The notes under the pieces: model-generated
Database searches by the model: none
What the model was told of the DNA's origin: nothing
Seen by the model: the letters and a program-made list of their open reading frames with translations, nothing else
DNA from: Lithospermum erythrorhizon
Lineage: Eukaryota > Streptophyta > Magnoliopsida > Boraginales > Boraginaceae
Direction: 5' to 3'
Assembly: GCA_019722365.1 (NCBI GenBank)
Contig: JADFUC010000484.1
Coordinates: 35,770-99,769, forward strand
Length of the DNA: 64,000 nt
Shown: in pieces, positions 53,601 through 64,000 of the stretch
Layout: each line of letters starts with the position of its first letter
How positions within the stretch are numbered: the stretch's first letter is position 1
Made by a program: the position numbers and the translations under genes

Positions 53601-55250
53601 ATTTTATATTATTAATAATAAAATGATTATGGTTGATTTTAAAGGATTACCACTCAAGGGGGGCTAAACAGGTAGTACTCATGACAAGGTTGAGAACACA
53701 TTAAAGGAAGCAAAATGGCCAATGTTGCGTAATAGATCGAAAAGAGACCAGAAAATAACCAAGCAGAGTTAAGAAGGTTCGACTTGAAAATTAGTCGAAG
53801 TTAGGTGTATCTATTTGAGTTGTAATTGATTATGGATAACAATATTTTTCCTTTTATGTTGATTTTCAGCTATTTTTACATAAAAATATTTGTGGTAATA
53901 ACTATTCTCCTGAAATACAATAAACCATAGTTATGGTAAATTGTGAGAAATCATTATAAATCATTTGTGCCCACGATATGGCATAAAGCCTCAGATCAAA
54001 CAAAATTTTATTATGGTAAAGATGAATACAAGATACAATACCATGTGCTACATTCTTCCAGAACAACAAACATGAAGAAAAAAATAACATTTAAAAAAAT
54101 TAGAAAATGCTTTGTTATGTAATGGATTAAGCCATAGCTATGGTAACATTGTTTTAAAAATACGTATTAAACCACACTAAAGCCTACATCAGGCAAATAT
54201 GTACAAACCAATAATCAAGCTACATTGTGGCAAATATGTACAATCCATTTCAAATTAGATAATTTTTCTTGAATCGGGAATTAACGTGACTCGCTTTTTG
54301 TTTGAATCTTCGACGCTGCTTTTATCTTTTTTTCCACCAATCTAGTTGAATTTTTTAATGGCTTTTTTAATAAGAATACTAGTAGCAGCCGATTATTATC
54401 CTTACCCTTTGACGTGAACAATATATTTCAATTTTTGATTGACCACACCAAACCTATATTGTGGTAAATGTGCTTTAGAAGAGATATGTTATAATATGGC
54501 AAATGAAAATTAAAAATAAATTGATCACATATGACCACAAGACATGTATTGTAAGAAACAATATTGTCAAAACAGATTCAGAAGAGGGAATCAAGTTAAC
54601 ACACTTGAAAAATTTAATATGATATATATATAATAAGAACATACAAAACAAAGTTTAAAAGAAAAATGCATAAAATACAATACACGTTAGGTAACCATAT
54701 CTCATCTATAAACTATATACTCAATATAATGACATTCAAGCAAAACCATATCGTACTCAATATCAGGCATAAATGAGCAAATGTATTCGTAAGAGTGAAT
54801 TAAGTTAACACACTTGGAAAATGTATACATATATAATAGAGCATCCAAACAAAGTCGAAAAGAAAAATGCACAAAACACAATAATGGCATATTCGATTCA
54901 GAACCATATCCTCTCAATATAATGACATACAAGTAAAAACTATATTAGACCAATATTGTGGCATAATGAGAAACAGATTCATAAATATTGAATACTTACA
55001 AATTCAAGTTATGTACAATCCAAGCCCGTAGTGTCCATATATTTCGTTTAAACACTCGCAACTTTAAGTAGGAGTCAATGCGCTTTTCTATATCTTTGTC
55101 ATCATTCTAATTCTTATATATAAAATCATTGAGTACATATATTTTGCAATATTTTTAGTTAAGTGTCGTGTAAGGAGGTTTTTCGCTTAAAAGAATAAAT
55201 TTAATGATAAACAAGCTCAGAAAGTGTGAATTCATTCGCCCCAAAATGTA
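53601..55250. other. AT-rich intergenic DNA with duplications
   Basis: No gene seen. A tandem duplication of about 205 bp (about 54,588-54,793 and 54,794-54,960) shares AAGTTAACACACTTG-AAAAT, AAAAGAAAAATGCA-AAAA-ACAATA and CTCAATATAATGACAT. Phrases ACCATAG(T/C)TATGGTAA (53,922 and 54,133) and ATTGTGG(C/T)AAAT-TG (54,224 and 54,468) recur and could be subterminal repeats of a degraded DNA transposon. Confidence 0.5.
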
Positions 55251-55269
55251 TCGGTAAGCCGTAATCGCT

Positions 55270-56228
55270 CCAACCGGGGACACCGTAGTCACCAATCGAT
55301 GGATGACTCAACTCGCAGGCATCCACCGCGGCGTAAGGAGCGGTGGAATAACTCGGGCTGCTCGTCGAGCACTGGCACTCTCACCAGACGACTGGCTGTC
55401 CGCCCCCTCCTCCGAACTCTGCAGCCAAGAGGTCACCGGAACCGAAAGTCTCAAGCCGATTCTCCGATTCACTCGGGCCCGGCTCCGCTAACTCCATTTC
55501 CATCTTCGGCCGCATTCCTCGATCATGGAACTCAAAATCATCAATCTAGATCCGTGACGCACTGCATCGCCAACTCCATCCCCGAATCTAGTGATCCTCT
55601 TCGCCCACCGATAAACATTGGGAAGAGGCTCACACATATCAATCGAACTGCTTTCTCGACTCCTATTAAACCTCGAACTCCCTCAAGCACAATGAAATGC
55701 CTCTCTCTCTCCAAAGCCGCCGCATGTGGGTCTCTAAGCAATAGTTCTCACGGAAGAGCTCAACAAATCGCTCCCAGAAACACGACCCCCCTCTCACACC
55801 AAAGACGCACTGTGTTCCTCCCACCAAATACGGGCACCTCGCGGAAGTCTCCATAAGTAGCAAACTTCACTCTCATCTCGCCCACAATACCCATCAGCTC
55901 AAAGATGGACTTCATGTCCCGAATGAACTCAATAGCCTGCTTCCGCGAACCCCTAGAAACGTCAAGTAGATCTCTCTTTAGAAACCGGTCAAATAATTTA
56001 CTCGAATCGACCTCCGCCGGCCATCTAGCATATATAGCATCCTCCCGAGGTCTACCATCCTCCTCAACATGCCTACGAGAATGCACCTCAGACCTCGGCT
56101 GTCCACGCCTGCACTAATCGACACTATCCCTCTACCACCGGGCTTCCGCTCTAGCCCTACCCCTGGCACCTCTCGCTCTACCTCGAGCGCCTCACAGCTC
56201 TACCCCTTCCACGTACTCTGGGTGGCAT
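55270..56228 (-). pseudogene. gypsy gag remnant, minus strand
   Basis: Starts at the ATG at 56,228 (MPPRVRGRGR, an Arg/Gly-rich N-terminus) and passes through an FELMGIVGEMRVKFATY region and SWERFVELFREN (near 55,780), the conserved retrotransposon gag domain. Frameshifts interrupt it. The 185-residue plus-strand frame at 55,299-55,856 is its complement. At about 55,277-55,305 the sequence becomes similar in reverse to the 3' part of the long LTR (ATCCATCGAT-GGTGACTACGG, compare 21,548), so the interior appears to end early, with pol deleted. Confidence 0.75.
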
Positions 56229-56357
56229 CCTCAACAGTCTACGCAACAAAAGAAAAGACTCAGATTTTTTTTCAACAAAAAGACACCACTCACAACGACT
56301 CAAGGAAAACAAGTCGACACACAACCACACAGATAACCCAAGTAATCTGAAACCTAA

Positions 56358-56369
56358 GCTCTGATACCA
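56358..56369 (-). other. Primer-binding site, initiator-Met tRNA
   Basis: Reverse complement is exactly TGGTATCAGAGC, four bases after the LTR end, and defines the orientation of the minus-strand element. Confidence 0.85.
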
Positions 56370-56373
56370 AAAT

Positions 56374-57615
56374 TGTAACGACCCGCCCCAGGTCGGCCGC
56401 CCTGAGGTGAGAATCATTATCCCAACACTTTAGGTCACCATAATCGACGATCTACTCGGGCCAAGAACTAATGCTGCTTTATCCAAAAATTTGATTTACA
56501 ATTAAAAATCTGCAGTTAACGCTTTTAAATAATCGGGAAAGAAATACCATAATGCCTGGGCAAGGCTAAATCGGGAGGCAAAATACCGTATCCCGACTAA
56601 CCGCCTGTCTGGCCAACTCCGCAAAAATGAAATGGCGCCCAAAGCGAATAGGTGTGTCAAGCTTAATGAAAACATAACACACGGGTGAAACTTAAGCCAT
56701 ACGACACGACAAATTAATAATAGATATAGTGTTTAAATATGAATCAATATGTATATACCCAAGACTACCAAATAAGGCCATATCATAAAAATCTCCAAAG
56801 AAAAAGTCTCAGTATAACATCTCAAGATAATAGAAAGTCCTTAATATACACAATCACAGAGAATAAAAATCACAGACTCAACTATGACGTATAACTCTAG
56901 TCATCAAACCATCAATCTCGTGATTCTCTACAACTATACCAACCTCTACGCGCATATGCTCAATCCTGCCTACTCCGTGAATGGACCATCAAGCACAAAC
57001 ACCGCCTATACCGTATATAAGGCTAACACCAAAAATGCACACAGCAGCTGGACATGATAATCATACCGCTCTTATACCGAAGAGGTGCCAAACCGCACTT
57101 TATACCAGAAGAGCAAGGCCAAACCGCACTTATATCGTAGTATAAGGCCAACACCAACAATGCACACAAAGAACGTGATCAAAGATAATCATACCGCCTT
57201 ATAAATCAAGTATAAGGCCAAACCGCACTTATACCGAGTATAAGGCCAATAGCTGCCACATATCCCGCAAGGAATGAGAGTCACCTAACCCCTAATCATC
57301 CCAACTATAGGGTCATATCCTAATACTCAAGTCACCTCAAAGTCATGCATAACTCCGACCAACACCTCCCAACCACTAACTACTTTACTCCCAAAACGAT
57401 ACCAAAGCACACAACTAAAACGTCTCACAATCAAAAATCAATCAGAACCGCCGGCAAGGCCAGAACATGGCTACCACAATAATGGAACACGTAAATACCG
57501 ACAAGGCCACAAAACACAAGAAACGTAGTTGAGAGTTCAAGCTATTACTTACTCCAAGCAAATCTTCAACGCCATAGAAATACAATCACACAATCATATC
57601 ATGGCACACACAAAT
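56374..57615 (-). repeat. 5' LTR of a minus-strand gypsy element, cut by an insertion
   Basis: The left end TGTAACGACCCGCCCC is the LTR 3' end. It is collinear with 1,454-3,620 and 6,771-9,010: the clause GTGAATGGACCATCA, the TATAAGGCCAA array (57,010-57,250), GAGTCACCTAACCCCTAATC and the AACCGCC-GCAAGGCCA block follow in order. It stops at 57,615, where a plus-strand LTR begins, so the rest of this LTR is displaced or lost. Confidence 0.75.
57010..57250 (-). repeat. LTR-internal tandem array, third copy
   Basis: Irregular units share (G/C)TATAAGGCCAA and CCGC(A)CTTATACCG. Same position as the arrays at 2,925 and 8,335, but shorter and more irregular. Confidence 0.65.
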
Positions 57616-59950
57616 TGAAATAACCCTGCTCTCTACCAATATTACGATTTATAGTATATAACTTTCGGTGGAGTATTTCGGGGTGAAATTAAAATTTCGG
57701 GTTGAGTAGTGGAGAATTCAACAAATCGGTCGGTTGGTGGTATATTTCGTTTGTAAGGGACCGAGATAGTATAAATAATTTTGGAATAATATCGATATAT
57801 CGAATGAAAATAGATGAGTGGGGAATATATGCCTCGGGAATAACACAATGAAAATCGGTTTCGCTTGAGATTTATGCGGAAGGTAAAATTAACCGAAACC
57901 AAACGAACTTAAATTTCTTCCCCCAAATATCCCACCTACCACCACTATCTCCATCCTCATCCAAACCTTCTTCTTCCCCCCTTGGTCGGTGGCTTGACTC
58001 CTCCCCCCTCCTCAATAAAATTTTTCTTCCATTTCTCTCATCGATTGCCGCTTAAACTCAAAGCATCAAAGTGGTGGATTTTCTTCTCCTCATCATCCTC
58101 ATCATATCTGTAAGAAAGATCAAATCTTTTGAGATATTTCTTGAGTTTCAAGATTTGACTTTATGAATTTTTGTTGACTTTTAGATCTTGAATTTATTAT
58201 GGCATAGAAATGTTATCTCGAGTATCGTGATATAGGGATTAGCGTGAGCTTGAGTGATTATTGGGGTTAAAAGTAAGTCAGATGGTTGACTTTTATTGAT
58301 TTTCTAAACAATTAAATTGTAATATGAGGTTAGAGAACTTTAATATAGTTGTTTTGGGTATAGAATTATTGGTTTGGATATGGATAGGGAGAGATTTGCT
58401 GAGAAAGTTTAGAAAGTTCGTAGCATTTAGCGTCAATTGGAGGTTATTGTCGGATTAATTAGTTGTCAATTGATTTTGGATTTGGCTGAATGTGCTTAAA
58501 GTGTTATTGTTGGGGTAATAAGGCGATGACCGAATATTGAATTATTGGCGATTAGGAATGTAGTTATGTTGGAATATTAAAAAAGTGTATACCCAATATC
58601 GGGGATAGATGATTACTGGTGGTCAGAATTTGAATCGCGAGACGTGGTATAACACTCCCGAGGTTAATATAGATGCTAAAAGAGGTTATTCTACAAAATG
58701 TGTTATAATGTATAATTTCTTTGAATAGGAGTTGAGCCCTCGGATCTAGCACGAGGACCGCCAGAGTCATTATTACCGCTAGTTCGGCGCGAGTACAAAT
58801 CTCACTTAATGGGACCTTCATATATTATGTCAGAGTATATTACGTGTGATATCTTGGGAATGTTCTCGATATGTGTATTGTGTGATTATGATTGATACTA
58901 TGTGTAAACTCTTTGATTTATGATTCCGATATGTGTATTGTGTATCGTAGGCCGATGTGTTTGATCGCTTATGCGTGTTACTTATGGAGCGGTGGTGACC
59001 CCGACCGAGGCTCAAAAGCAGCGCATATTGTAGGCCTGTGACTGGGAGGTTTGTGTGATATGCACATTGAGGGGTGTAGCCTCGGTCGGGAGGATGGAGG
59101 TGGAGGCCTATCCGATTTGATCTTGAGTGATTCCTCATATGTGTATTATTTGAGGCGGATTCTCATGTGTATTATTTGGACGTGATTCCTCATGTGTGTA
59201 TTATTTGGAGGTGTATCTCATGTGTGTATTATTTGGAGGTGGATTCCAAGTATTATTTGGAGGTGGATTCCTCATTTGATGCCTGTGTGTGTCAAACCGC
59301 TTTCCCTTTGAAACGAATATGCTAATTATGATTATAAGCTCATGTGTATAGTATTATGTAACATCGTATAAGAGGATTCTTCATGGAGTTGTGGACTCGT
59401 TATTCATTGTGTGGCCTCGCTGATGTATGCTATCTTATTTATGGGCATGAATATGATATGGGGATCAAGTTTGTGGTATTTGTATTCACTCAAATTTTAA
59501 TAAATTTAATTCTCTATTCTCTATGGGCGGGCGTTTCATGCCTAGGTTCTAAGAGGTTGATTCGCAGGTTATCGAAGTCAATGATAGGTCGCGCATTGAA
59601 GATCGTGACGGCGCGGCATAGGAATTCCTCACTACTATTTCTCTTGTTGTCGACATTTGTATATTGTTAGACTTGTGTATTGTATTTCATTGAGGGGTCT
59701 CTGTCATACTTTCCCCATGCCAGATTGGATTCTTGTGTATCTTTGAGTTATAATTAAGGTGAATTTGTATTATGTTGCTCGTTGTTTTATTGTATATGTT
59801 GTTAGTTCACCAAGATGGACAAAAGTGTATTTTTATTATTATTAATGTCAAATTGAAGTCTTTTATGTTGTCATCCATCGATCGGGTGACTCGTGCATGT
59901 GTGTTGTCATGACCTTAACTCACAAAGAAGGCCGACCAAGCGACGTTACA
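57616..59950 (+). repeat. 5' LTR of the plus-strand element
   Basis: TGAAATAACC…GACGTTACA. It shares with the solo LTR the promoter-leader blocks TATTTCGGGGTGAAATTAAA, CCCACCTACCACCACTATCT and GTGGTATAAC-CTCC, and a tandem array at about 59,135-59,275 with the TATTATTTGGAGGTG unit. Confidence 0.85.
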
Positions 59951-62900
59951 ATTTTGGTAATGTGAGGTTAGGTTTCAGCTTTCCGTGGTGTCCTCAGTGT
60001 TATGTGCCTAGGTGTAAGATGGTCAAGTGGTTGCCTATATCTCGAGTCTTTGTGGAGTCTCGAATTTCTCTTTCGCTGACGTTGACTGGCTGAGATGCCA
60101 CTGAAGATTTTCGCTTAACCGCTGCCTCAACACCGGGTAGGGAAGGTTGAGATGGATGGTATTTGGTTGCTATGTCGGCCATAGGCCCGAGGCGGTTAGC
60201 AAATACATTTAACACACTTGATGATGTTTATCTCGATAATCTGTTCCCATTGAAGTCAGTAGATTTTTATTTTTTCACTTTGGATAACAAAGAGTTATAG
60301 AGAGGGAACCTGGGCGTAAAAGTTTGAAAAATGAGACATTAAGATATGGATGGGTGGTTGGAATTTGTTGGGGAGAAAGGAGGACACAAAGATGCTGGGA
60401 AAGAAATTCATAAATGCCGGAGTTGGAGTCGTTGAGCGGTCGAGGTATTTATGTAAATCTAAGAGTATTAAGCGGTAATCTCGTGGTTGCGTATAAGATT
60501 GCTGATCCAGATGCGCAGTTAAATCGGTGCTCGAAATAATTGGTGGGAAGAGCAGTGAGTACTATGATAGTTGGACTCAAGTGTTGTGGCAGAGAGGATT
60601 AATTTAGTTGACGACGTGACGGGCCACCTGTGGAAGATGAAGTCAGTTAATGAATCTTGTTGTCCGATGTGGGGTATGAATATGAGAGGCAAGAAGAGAA
60701 TATGTAAGTGTCGTAATAGGTTGATATGGAAAATTCTATTTCGATGGATACTAAGGAATTGAGGATAAGCCGAATGGGAAAATTTTTCACAGAAACTTGT
60801 TACGATTATCGATCACATGAGGTTAATCATCTAGATGTGTTGGAATATGATTGTACATCTGAAATCTTGGAAAAAATTGGTATTGGTGGAATTAAGTATT
60901 TGAGTACTCTATTAGTGGATATGAAGTTGGATTTAATGTAACCGAATGTGACTGGGATAGCATGAATATTTTAGTTGATTGTCATTTTGAAGTTCTAAGT
61001 TGCTTAAGTTAAGTAATCATGTCGAGGAATAAAAAAAAATGAAAAATTCTTGGGACTTTGGGAGAAAGAAAGATGTTTAGTAGTACTCTATTAATAAAAC
61101 TTTGAGATCGGATACATCAGGTTGAATAATTTATGAAATAAGGATCTTAGCGGATGGTGATATATAATATTTTCTGTTCGATGATAAATAGGGGAATTTT
61201 GGGGAATTTTAGAACATGATTGAGATGAGATTGGAATGAGATGTTGGTGGCTGTTAAATTTATGATGCTGTGTATACGCACTATGATTTAAACGGGAAGC
61301 ACGGAATATAACCACGGGAAGGTATGATACGTGGAGTATATGGCAGCAGTCAGCGTAGGATAATGGAGTTCTAAATAACCGTGGAATTGAAATGAGAAAG
61401 TATGAAATTAAGATATGAATTTGGTAATAATAGTTGGAACATCAAAGATTTGATTAAGGGTGGTGCAATTTGGTTGTTCGAGTAGTCAAGGAAAGGACAT
61501 GAGAAAAGAATGATGATTTCTTCAAGATTCGGTATATTATATAATTATATATAACGTAAAGATGTTGATTTAAAATTTAAATTTGTGGTTATGAGTCGGT
61601 AGAGTTATAAGAGGTAAATCTATAAATTATGGTTAAGAGACGGAATGTATGGTTGAGAAGCAAAGGTTAAATGAGTCAAAGGTAATGGATTTGGTTTCTT
61701 CGTCAGAATGTAGACTATGACATTCAAGGTGATAAGGGGAGTAAATGTTTGATATCATACAAAGTTACAAGATGTTGATAACCTATTGTGTTCCGATTGT
61801 TGAGGATAAATTTCAAGGACGAGTCGAGGTTATAAAATGGAATTTCAGAAATTATAAGATTTGTATATCGGCTCTCGAGAAAGTTGGATCAATAATAAGG
61901 AAAATTTGTGGGAATTAGTAACGATATCAATGAATCTTGGGATCTCTACCGTAAGAGAAATATGATGGTTACTATATCGGGTCATAAATGGAAATTTTGT
62001 TTAAAGGATAATAATGGGGAAACTAATGACGGTGATGTGCTAATGTTAGTTCTAAGGATTTGAATTAATGGACCATCGAAGAGATGAAGGTTGACAACCA
62101 TAAGGACAATGGAGTATTAACAAGTGTGGTAGAAAATACGTGGTCGCACCGCACTGGGAGCATAGTTAAGGAGAATGAGCTCATCACGGGTGTATACCTG
62201 ACTTGGTAGTTTTGAGGTGTATCGTGAATTGGGAATAATTGTATCATGAGAGAAGAGAGAGGTCGTTGACCCACAACTCTAGAGGATACTGAAAAAAAAA
62301 TTATACTCATGATTCTGGATGATGGATTTGGAGAAATGCTTAATAAGGATAATAATTGAATTGTTACGAGTAGATCTACAAGTTTTCTCTGTAAGGTTGA
62401 ATCATTATGTGAAGTGTGGTACAAGGTTTATGTGGAGCAATTATAAGATTCTGTGGATTTTGTAATGGTCATGAGGACGTGAGTCAAGATGTTAAACGTC
62501 GTTTGTGGGTGTTGCATTAATAAAGCTGAGGTCGATGTCAATTAGAATACAATAAGGGAATCTATGAATTCACACCAAATATTTGGGAATGTTATGCTGA
62601 TTATAAAGGCCTTATCGGAAATTAGTGACTATTGTAATGTGGATATAAGACGTGATTGCTGTAAGACCCGAACAGATGATAATTTAAGTAAAGAGGGAAA
62701 GTTGTTCACGGTAATATTTACCTAAACTGCTTTAGATGGCACCATCGAAGCTATTGAAGAGATGCGTTGAGTTCTAATATTACGAAACAGATGGGAGGAA
62801 AGAAAATGACTCTAATGAGATGAAGAACTCGAGGGGAAGAATGGAACTTGATATGACTACCAATGTAGAACAAGTTTCGATATGTTAAAATTGTCAAGAA

Positions 62901-64000
62901 TGGCATCAAAGTGGATACTTATAATATAGCTGTTGAATGTGAATTAGGATTCATGAAGTACTATACAAGAGAAGGAGGACTAGGAAGGTAGGAAGTCAAA
63001 TACCAAGTAATGTCTAACAATTTTTGGTAGAAGCACGTTAACGATACTACGTATGAAAGTTCGTAATGAAGCGATGTCAAGAGAATATGGTAGATTGGAA
63101 ATTTTCAAATTGTATAGAAACCGAGACATTGGGAGGAGATTATTAAAAGGGGATATTGATAGTTATTGAGCTTGCAGAATAAGTTGTTCTGATAAGGGGT
63201 TATCAAGCAGGTGGTGTGAATGATCGGTTAACATTGTAGCATGGATGAATCATGTGGGAAATCGGATGTTGATAAATCATGGTAAGACTACAAATATATG
63301 ATGTTAACAGTGAGCCTAGGGTATATATGCCAGGGTGAAATTGAGATAATGATAACTTTATGGTTGGGCATGTTATGGTACTATTACGGTGTCGATATAA
63401 ATGAAATGAAAGAAGGGGAAAAAACACGACATTTCATCTTCCATACGATGATGAAATCATGATGGTATGAGAATGGTAAAATGAACGTATATGAAGTGTA
63501 TGGTGATAATGTATCATTATGGGCGATGTGATGCTATATACATACCTGTAGACTAATATAAAAAGCTTTTTTGTTAAGGTCGATATGACTATACTATGAA
63601 GTGGTGTTTTAAAAAGGATATGTGTGGGAGTATTAAGGAATGATGGGGTATTGGTGATGTGTTACACATTAGTTGTATGCTGGGAAACCTTGGGTGTATT
63701 TACTCTATACGGATGCCAAGATAATCAGTAATAAATAATTTGATGAGTGGGGTTTTGATAAGAGAATTTACTTGCACATTAATGAATCTGATAGTCAATA
63801 ACGAGGTGATATGATGACACGAATTATGAGCGGATACTTGATCGATATCGGTGATAAGGGTATTGATTTTTGAGTGGTATTATTGATGGTTGATTTATGA
63901 TATTAATAACATGAGATAAAATATAAGTTGCGCGCTGTGTAATATAGGATATAAGAGGACGATATCGAGCAATAATGCAACTGAAACGAAGTACACTGAG
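59951..64000 (+). other. Internal region of the plus-strand element, no recognisable proteins
   Basis: Purine-rich on the plus strand, with frequent stops in every frame. The few open frames (for example 60,726-60,941) show no retroviral motif. It may be the non-coding interior of a LARD-like element, or very decayed gag-pol; the 3' LTR is not in the window. Confidence 0.5.

Larger units (their letters stand above)
57616..64000 (+). mobile_element. Plus-strand long-LTR retrotransposon, runs off the window
   Basis: The 5' LTR (57,616-59,950) is homologous to the solo LTR at 19,131-21,624. It is followed by an eroded primer site (ATTTTGGTAATG, 59,951) and an internal region that continues to the window end. 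A gag-like start (GAGATGCCACTGAAG, about 60,090) leads only to short frames. No pol motif is seen in 4 kb, so it is probably LARD-like. It starts inside the minus-strand LTR at 56,374, so it is the younger insertion. Confidence 0.75.

Noticed and set aside
55299..55856. 185-residue plus-strand open frame
   Set aside because: It is the exact complement of a gypsy gag domain read on the minus strand, and has no family of its own.

Overview
The window is nuclear DNA of a flowering plant, most likely a eudicot. It is AT-rich, has spliced genes with GT-AG introns, and is filled with nested, decayed LTR retrotransposons and small non-autonomous transposons. I see no prokaryotic operons, CRISPR arrays or rRNA genes. 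Only two host genes are well supported. One is a pectate lyase on the plus strand (exons between about 31,363 and 47,197). The other is ELP3, the catalytic subunit of Elongator, on the minus strand (nine exons, 47,883-52,615). They are convergent, with 685 bp between their stop codons.

Layout. 1-835: fragment of a repeat, probably a copia-type LTR, whose second copy is at about 25,450-26,295. 1,454-10,061: minus-strand LTR element with very long LTRs (3.57 and 3.29 kb) around a 1.75 kb internal region without recognisable pol, that is, LARD-like. 10,062-10,143: odd GC-rich stretch. 10,144 to about 16,871: plus-strand Ty3/gypsy element with decayed gag, protease, RT, RNase H and a truncated integrase between two LTRs. 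19,131-21,624: solo LTR with a perfect 5-bp target duplication (CTAGT). 21,630-28,751: decayed, probably copia-derived DNA. 29,553-30,517: Mutator-like miniature element. 30,741-31,300: tandemly duplicated promoter leading into the pectate lyase. 33,325 to about 45,850: a 12.5 kb Tat-like gypsy element lying entirely within the last intron of that gene. 45,989-46,387: second miniature element in the same intron. 47,883-52,615: ELP3, whose introns hold a tRNA-derived SINE with 13-bp target duplications and Stowaway-like MITEs. 52,616-55,250: AT-rich intergenic DNA with tandem duplications. 55,270-57,615: 5' part (LTR, primer-binding site, gag) of a minus-strand gypsy element. 57,616-64,000: a plus-strand long-LTR element inserted in that LTR and running off the window.

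How it fits together. The two genes are largely clean, with exon frames and splice sites that work, whereas the transposons are full of frame breaks. The pectate lyase is the most interesting locus. Its exons can still be joined in frame although its last intron has grown to 13.9 kb by retrotransposon insertion, its promoter is duplicated, and its first exon seems to carry a one-base problem before the signal peptide. The long-LTR elements at 1.4-10 kb, 19-21.6 kb and 56-64 kb belong to one superfamily. Their LTRs share end sequences and landmarks and carry short tandem arrays in the same region, but with different repeat units. I found no gene cluster that looks like a new biological system. 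The unusual material is in transposon structure and in how it has reshaped the pectate lyase gene.
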